From assembly GCF_900188345.1 (NCBI RefSeq), contig NZ_FZOD01000005.1, positions 186,001-250,000 of the forward strand: DNA of 64,000 nucleotides, in the 5' to 3' direction. Positions 60,427 through 64,000 of this stretch are shown one piece after another. Positions within the stretch are counted from its first letter, which is position 1; every line of letters begins with the position of its first letter. The DNA is from Streptosporangium subroseum (GTDB taxonomy: Bacteria > Actinomycetota > Actinomycetes > Streptosporangiales > Streptosporangiaceae). The notes under the pieces are model-generated. The model saw only the letters and a list, made by a program, of their open reading frames with translations. It had not been told where the DNA came from and did no database searches. The position numbers and the translations under genes are program-made.

Positions 60427-60884
60427 GAGGCCGGCCTCCAGCTGAGTCCGTCGTAGAGGCCGAAGAGGCGCTCCTCGTCGGGAGTCACATGGATGATCTC
60501 TGCCCCCGCGGGGATCGGCATGGGCGTGGTGTGGAACTGGGGCACGACATGCTCGCGCGAGGTGGTGAAGCCGTTCCCGGCGAACGGCGGTGAATCGTTC
60601 CAGTCACCACCCATGTGCGGGCCGTACGGCACGACATAGGCGTCCATGTCGCGGGCGAACCAGCGCATGAGGTAGATCTCCGGAACCGTCACGGTCAGCT
60701 CGGAGCCCTCGAACGCCAGGTCGAGGCCCATGAACAACTCCGCGGGGGTGGTCAGGCGGGCACAGTCCTGAACACGGTAGACGTAACCCGATATCACCGT
60801 CCGCCTGCCGGCCAGATAGGGCACGAGCAGCCGAGGGGGAATGACCTTCTGCATCTGCGTTCTACGCCCTGGTGGCTCACTCAC
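60423..60884 (-). CDS. hypothetical protein, 153 residues, first of an overlapping pair
   Basis: Unrecognised. It is soluble, with a C-terminal half rich in Pro, His and aromatic residues: EIYLMRWFARDMDAYVVPYG, then GNGFTTSREHVVPQFHTTPM. The start is unsure: GTG at 60884 or the ATG at 60854 (MQKVIPPRLLVPYLAGRR); neither has a clear Shine-Dalgarno. The 4-bp overlap with the next gene and the matched small sizes recall two-gene modules such as toxin-immunity pairs, but no toxin family can be named. Confidence 0.7.
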   Translation of the reverse strand: MSEPPGRRTQMQKVIPPRLLVPYLAGRRTVISGYVYRVQDCARLTTPAELFMGLDLAFEGSELTVTVPEIYLMRWFARDMDAYVVPYGPHMGGDWNDSPPFAGNGFTTSREHVVPQFHTTPMPIPAGAEIIHVTPDEERLFGLYDGLSWRPAS

Positions 60885-60893
60885 GGTCGCATT

Positions 60894-61688
60894 TTACGAT
60901 CTGCCGATGTTGAGGCGTCGGTGTTCCAGGCACGGTAGGGCATTCCGGGTGACAATCGTGATCTGAGGGTCGAGTGAGCAGGTCTGGACGGAGGGTGCCG
61001 GGCCGAGATCGGCGCGGACCACGCCCATCGGATCGACCAGCATGCTCCGGCCGATCCCGAAGCCGTCGCGGGCCTCCGGATTCGGCGCCTGGCCCACGGC
61101 CGCCACCCAGGTGGTGTTCTCGATCGCGCGGGCTCTGACCAGAGTCGTCCAGTGCTCCTCCTTCATCGGTCCCGACCCCCACGCGGCGATCACCGCGAAC
61201 AGTTCGGCACCCTCGTCGACCAGCGCCCGGGTCAACTCGGGGAAGCGGATGTCGTAGCAGGTGACCAGGCCTATCCGAAGTCCTGCCAGCTCCACCACGA
61301 CCGGGGTGGAACCCGGCGAGACCAGGTCGGACTCGCGGGCGCCGAAGGAGTCGAACAGGTGGATCTTCCGATAGGCCGCCTCGATCCTACCGGTGGAGCC
61401 GATGGCCACCGCCGTGTTGTGGACCAGGTCGTCTCCCGGCTCGAACACTCCCACGATCACCGCGAGGCCGTGGGCCCGTGCGGACTCGGCCAGCCCGGTG
61501 ACGAAGGGTCCGTCCAGCGGCTCGGCCAGGTCGGTGATCCGCTTGCCGTACCGGGTGAGCGTGGCCTCGGGGAAGATCGCCAGATCGGCGCCGTCGGCGG
61601 CGGCCCTGTCCATGGCCTCGCGGGCACGGCTCAGGTTGGCGGCGGGCTCCTCAGAGACCGGGATCTGGCACAGGGCTATGCGTGTCAC
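60894..61688 (-). CDS. carbon-nitrogen hydrolase (nitrilase superfamily)
   Basis: 264 residues. The Glu-Lys-Cys triad is complete: Glu41 in LAIFPEATLTRYG, Lys108 in AAYRKIHLFDSFG and Cys144 in GLVTCYDIRFPEL. It hydrolyses an amide of unknown identity; the length and the YRKIHLFD motif suit the omega-amidase/deaminated-glutathione amidase-like branch. The start is the GTG at 61688. It overlaps the 3' end of the DUF418 gene by 38 bp, which suggests coupling. Confidence 0.9.
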   Translation of the reverse strand: MTRIALCQIPVSEEPAANLSRAREAMDRAAADGADLAIFPEATLTRYGKRITDLAEPLDGPFVTGLAESARAHGLAVIVGVFEPGDDLVHNTAVAIGSTGRIEAAYRKIHLFDSFGARESDLVSPGSTPVVVELAGLRIGLVTCYDIRFPELTRALVDEGAELFAVIAAWGSGPMKEEHWTTLVRARAIENTTWVAAVGQAPNPEARDGFGIGRSMLVDPMGVVRADLGPAPSVQTCSLDPQITIVTRNALPCLEHRRLNIGRS

Positions 61689-62631
61689 GCTCTGACCCTA
61701 TCCGTCGGTTCGGGACTCGTTCCATCCACGTGAGGCACCGCCACACCCATTCCATCGGGCCGTACCTGAACCTGGCCAGCCACATCCGGCTGAACACGAC
61801 CTGGAGCGCCAGCACGACGACGGACAGGACCACCCCGGTGACCCGGGTCGAATCCGCGGTGAGCAGCGGCAGGGAGATCAGGATGATGGGCGTGCTGAGC
61901 AGGTAGTTCGTCAGCGCCATCCGGCCGAGCGGGGTGAAGACGGCGAACAGCGGGTCCCGCAGCCGGGTCCGCAGGAGCAGCAGCAGACCGGTGCAGTACG
62001 CCGTGGCGGCGGCGAGCCCCGCGGCCGGGTAGGTGCCCCGGTAGAAGGTGTCGGGATCGTCGAAGGTCAGGGCCCACAGATACACGAGCGCCACCGCCAG
62101 CACGGTGGAGACGAGGAAGGCGGGGAGCAGCCACCGCTCGGGCGGCGGATGCTCCATCGCGGCCATGCCCAGCAGGAACAGCCCGGGGATGAGGATCATC
62201 CCGCCGCCCTCGTGCACCGCCCAGATCGTGAGGGCGCCCCCGAGTATCACCGTCGCGGGTGGAGGGAAGAACGAGACGGGCAGCAGGACCAGGGCCCCGA
62301 AGATCGCGTACGGCAGGAGCACCTCGCCCGGGTTCACGATCCAGTGGATCGCGCCGAAGACCGCGAGCACCGCCAGCCTGCGCAGCAGCGCGGCCCAGGG
62401 GTGATCCGTCCGCTGGGCCGCCGACCTCAGGAAGAGGACGAAGCTCAGCCCGAACAGGAACGAGAAGATCGGATAGAACCTGCTCTGCAGCAGGTTGTCG
62501 ATCGCCCAGTCGACGGCGTTCTGCCCCGGGCTCGTGAGGTGCTCGCGCGTGTGCTGCCAGGTGTTGACCACCATGATCCCGCACACCGCGAAGCCACGGA
62601 GCGCGTCGAGCTCATGCAGTCTTCTGGTCAC
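61651..62631 (-). CDS. DUF418 membrane protein
   Basis: 326 residues with about eight hydrophobic segments. It begins RRLHELDALRGFAVCGIMVV, the heparan N-acetyltransferase/DUF418-type opening, and has a C-terminal DUF418 core (FTPLGRMALTNYLLSTPIIL, then FRYGPMEWVWRCLTWME). Function is unknown; acyl transfer across the membrane has been proposed for the broader group. I chose the GTG at 62631 because it fits the family N-terminus; a GTG at 62664 would add 11 residues. No good Shine-Dalgarno is seen. Confidence 0.87.
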   Translation of the reverse strand: MTRRLHELDALRGFAVCGIMVVNTWQHTREHLTSPGQNAVDWAIDNLLQSRFYPIFSFLFGLSFVLFLRSAAQRTDHPWAALLRRLAVLAVFGAIHWIVNPGEVLLPYAIFGALVLLPVSFFPPPATVILGGALTIWAVHEGGGMILIPGLFLLGMAAMEHPPPERWLLPAFLVSTVLAVALVYLWALTFDDPDTFYRGTYPAAGLAAATAYCTGLLLLLRTRLRDPLFAVFTPLGRMALTNYLLSTPIILISLPLLTADSTRVTGVVLSVVVLALQVVFSRMWLARFRYGPMEWVWRCLTWMERVPNRRIGSERDTHSPVPDPGL

Positions 62632-62702
62632 AAGAAATAGACGTATCACCACATAACTGATCACGCATAGACATCAGTGGGAACAAAGGCGTCTATGAGC
62701 CT

Positions 62703-63728
62703 TTAAGGTGACGTCCTCGGCAGGGTCGACGTCGTTCCCCGGATGACCAGGCTGGTGGGCAGCACGCTGGGCGGAGGCGACCCGGTGGCGGGGGTGTCGA
62801 TCATGGCGATCAGCGCGGTGGCGGCGGCGGTGCCGAACCCGCCCTTGTCCTGGGCGACGGTCGTCAGGCCCGGCTGGACCAGTGCGGCGAGCTCGATGTC
62901 GTCGAAACCGACCACCGCGATGTCCTCGGGGACCTTCAGCCCCGCCTCGGTGATGGCGCGGATGGCGCCGATCGCCATCTCGTCGCCCGCCGCGAAGACG
63001 GCGTCGGGACGCTCGTCGAGCTCGAGCAGGCGCCGCATCGCGGCGTGCCCGCCCGCCAGGTAGAAGTCGCCTTCGACGACGTGGTGGCTCCGCTCGGGCA
63101 GGCCGAGCGCCGCGAGCGCGTCGCGGTATCCGTCGAGCCGTTCGATGCCCGGCCGGGTGCGACCCGGCCCGGCGATCGTGGCGATGGACCGTCTTCCCTG
63201 CTCGTACAGGTGGTTGACCGCGATGCGGGCGCCGCCCGCGTTGTCGGAGATGACGTAGGTCGTCCTGGGCCCCGTGATCGGGCGGTCCAGAGAGACACAG
63301 GGCACGTCGGACTCCGCCAGCTGGGTCAGGGCGGGATCCTGGGTGCCATTGTCGATGAATACCACGCCATCGAGATTGTGCCTTTTCGCGGCACGGAGAT
63401 GGCTTCCTTCGTCGTCGCTCGTGGCGAGCATCAGAAGGTGGTATCCCCGCTCACTCAGAGCGGTTTTCAGGCCGATGATGATTTCCTGAAAGAAGGGATG
63501 ACGCCATCCGGGGCGTCGATGGTCGGTGTCCCATATGAGGCCGACCATGTATGACTTCTTCGTGGCAAGGGTCCGCGCGGACTCGTTGGGCTGGTAGCCG
63601 ATACGCGCGGCGACGCGCAGGACGTTGTCGCGGGTTTCGGCGTTCACCACCTCGGGGTTGTTGAAAACACGGGAGATTGTCGCCACCGACACGCCGCACT
63701 GGCGGGCCAGGTCTCTGATCGTTGCCAC
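62703..63728 (-). CDS. LacI-family transcriptional regulator
   Basis: 341 residues. Helix-turn-helix at the N-terminus (ATIRDLARQCGVSVATISRV) with hinge YQPNESARTLATKKS, then a sugar-binding-type sensor (VGLIWDTDHRRPGWRHPFFQ, DGVVFIDNGTQDPAL, VVGFDDIELAALVQPGLTTV). It differs from the LacI protein at 41040. The start is the GTG at 63728. Two direct copies of an operator lie 23-50 bp upstream, and a gene probably begins just past the right edge of the window on the plus strand, so it likely controls that gene and itself. Confidence 0.93.
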   Translation of the reverse strand: MATIRDLARQCGVSVATISRVFNNPEVVNAETRDNVLRVAARIGYQPNESARTLATKKSYMVGLIWDTDHRRPGWRHPFFQEIIIGLKTALSERGYHLLMLATSDDEGSHLRAAKRHNLDGVVFIDNGTQDPALTQLAESDVPCVSLDRPITGPRTTYVISDNAGGARIAVNHLYEQGRRSIATIAGPGRTRPGIERLDGYRDALAALGLPERSHHVVEGDFYLAGGHAAMRRLLELDERPDAVFAAGDEMAIGAIRAITEAGLKVPEDIAVVGFDDIELAALVQPGLTTVAQDKGGFGTAAATALIAMIDTPATGSPPPSVLPTSLVIRGTTSTLPRTSP

Positions 63729-63750
63729 GACCGCACACTACCGCACCTCT

Positions 63751-63778
63751 GTAACCGGTTTCATGTAACCGGTTTCAT
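63751..63778. promoter_or_regulatory. two tandem LacI-type operators
   Basis: GTAACCGGTTTCAT occurs twice back to back (63751-63764 and 63765-63778). Each has the ACCGGT core typical of LacI sites and overlaps the promoter region of the adjacent LacI gene. Exact head-to-tail copies imply cooperative binding or recent duplication. Confidence 0.8.
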
Positions 63779-63891
63779 GGAAGGTAGCCGTCCTGGCTGA
63801 CTCCGTCAACCCCTCTGCGGCCGGCGTATCCCGCAGCCAGGTGAATTTCCTCGCGGTCAAGTAAAGGCGTCCCGTTTCACGGGTCCGTGAC

Positions 63892-63921
63892 TTGACAAGC
63901 AGGTGTCTTTCTATGTGAAAT
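63892..63921 (+). promoter_or_regulatory. possible promoter for a gene beyond the right edge
   Basis: TTGACA at 63892-63897 and TGAAAT at 63916-63921 are 18 bp apart. A Shine-Dalgarno-like AGGAAGAAGGAG occurs at 63988-63999, at the very end of the window. Together they suggest a plus-strand gene starting just outside, perhaps a sugar transporter controlled by the nearby LacI protein. Confidence 0.4.
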
Positions 63922-64000
63922 CTGGGTCACCGCTCGTTGCCCGCGGTCGCGCTATTCCTTATTTCTGGGACCTTTCCCCGCTTCTTCAGGAAGAAGGAGT

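Noticed and set aside
59995..60884. Toxin of the TNT/NAD-glycohydrolase type with its immunity protein
   Set aside because: The Pro/His-rich C-terminal half suggested it, but I see no matching catalytic motif, so the pair is left as hypothetical.
1..64000. tRNA or rRNA genes, insertion sequences, integrases
   Set aside because: I looked for cloverleaf-like segments, transposase motifs and integrase motifs and recognised none. A tRNA scan and IS search would be decisive.

Overview
The window is GC-rich, uses GTG and TTG starts often, and packs genes into tightly coupled operons. The gene set (LAL-type LuxR regulator, AccD3-like carboxyltransferase, CGNR regulator, DUF418, Mrp antiporter, many secreted proteins) points to a filamentous actinomycete, most likely in or near the Streptosporangiaceae. 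That placement is inference from gene content and style. No rRNA, tRNA, CRISPR array, insertion sequence or prophage was recognised.

Layout. 0.25-8.0 kb: a large LAL regulator diverges from a secreted subtilase with a C-terminal beta-propeller, followed by a CoxG-like SRPBCC protein. 8.3-15.1 kb: a complete mrpABCDEFG cation/proton antiporter operon (A and B fused, C carrying a long charged tail). 15.1-20.3 kb: a hypothetical gene, a small secreted basic/His-rich protein, a LOG-family protein and a CopB-like P-type ATPase. 20.4 kb: a broken DUF664 gene. 21.1-25.9 kb: malic enzyme and fumarase separated by 1 bp, a DsbA/FrnE-like oxidoreductase and thymidine kinase. 26-31 kb: a small membrane protein, a structured non-coding stretch and a hydantoinase/oxoprolinase pair (hyuA, hyuB). 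31.2-33.9 kb: a 32-residue peptide gene ending in a strong terminator, then a prolyl oligopeptidase. 33.9-35.5 kb: a CGNR regulator and a VOC protein divergent across three matching operators, then a fragment of an AEC transporter.

35.5-46.4 kb looks like one nucleoside/pyrimidine-type locus. On the minus strand are an NMT1/THI5-like binding protein, a small protein of unknown role, an ATPase, a double permease in one chain and a nucleoside deaminase. On the plus strand are a LacI regulator, deoC, an aldehyde dehydrogenase, a Cys-less aldehyde dehydrogenase relative and ribokinase. Similar LacI-type operators sit before both transcription units. Past it lie a polysaccharide deacetylase/PuuE-like protein, a histidine phosphatase, a secreted alpha/beta-hydrolase-like protein, a second large subtilase with a malectin-like domain, a haloacetate-dehalogenase-like hydrolase, a uridine-kinase-like protein, a CoA-transferase/carboxyltransferase pair, an overlapping hypothetical pair, a nitrilase, a DUF418 membrane protein and a LacI regulator with two operator copies.

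The most unusual signal is not one gene. At least seven gene ends or operon junctions carry local tandem repeats that appear to be copies of the adjoining gene end or junction: after the coxG-like gene, mrpD/mrpE, mrpF/mrpG, hyuA/hyuB, and after the DsbA-like, histidine phosphatase and dehalogenase genes. At mrpD/mrpE and mrpF/mrpG the repeat-filled gap is a single open frame. Each frame starts on the upstream stop codon and ends on the downstream start codon, by 4-bp overlaps. At hyuA/hyuB an 89-bp unit is present three times without a difference, and a relay of GTGA overlaps links the two genes.
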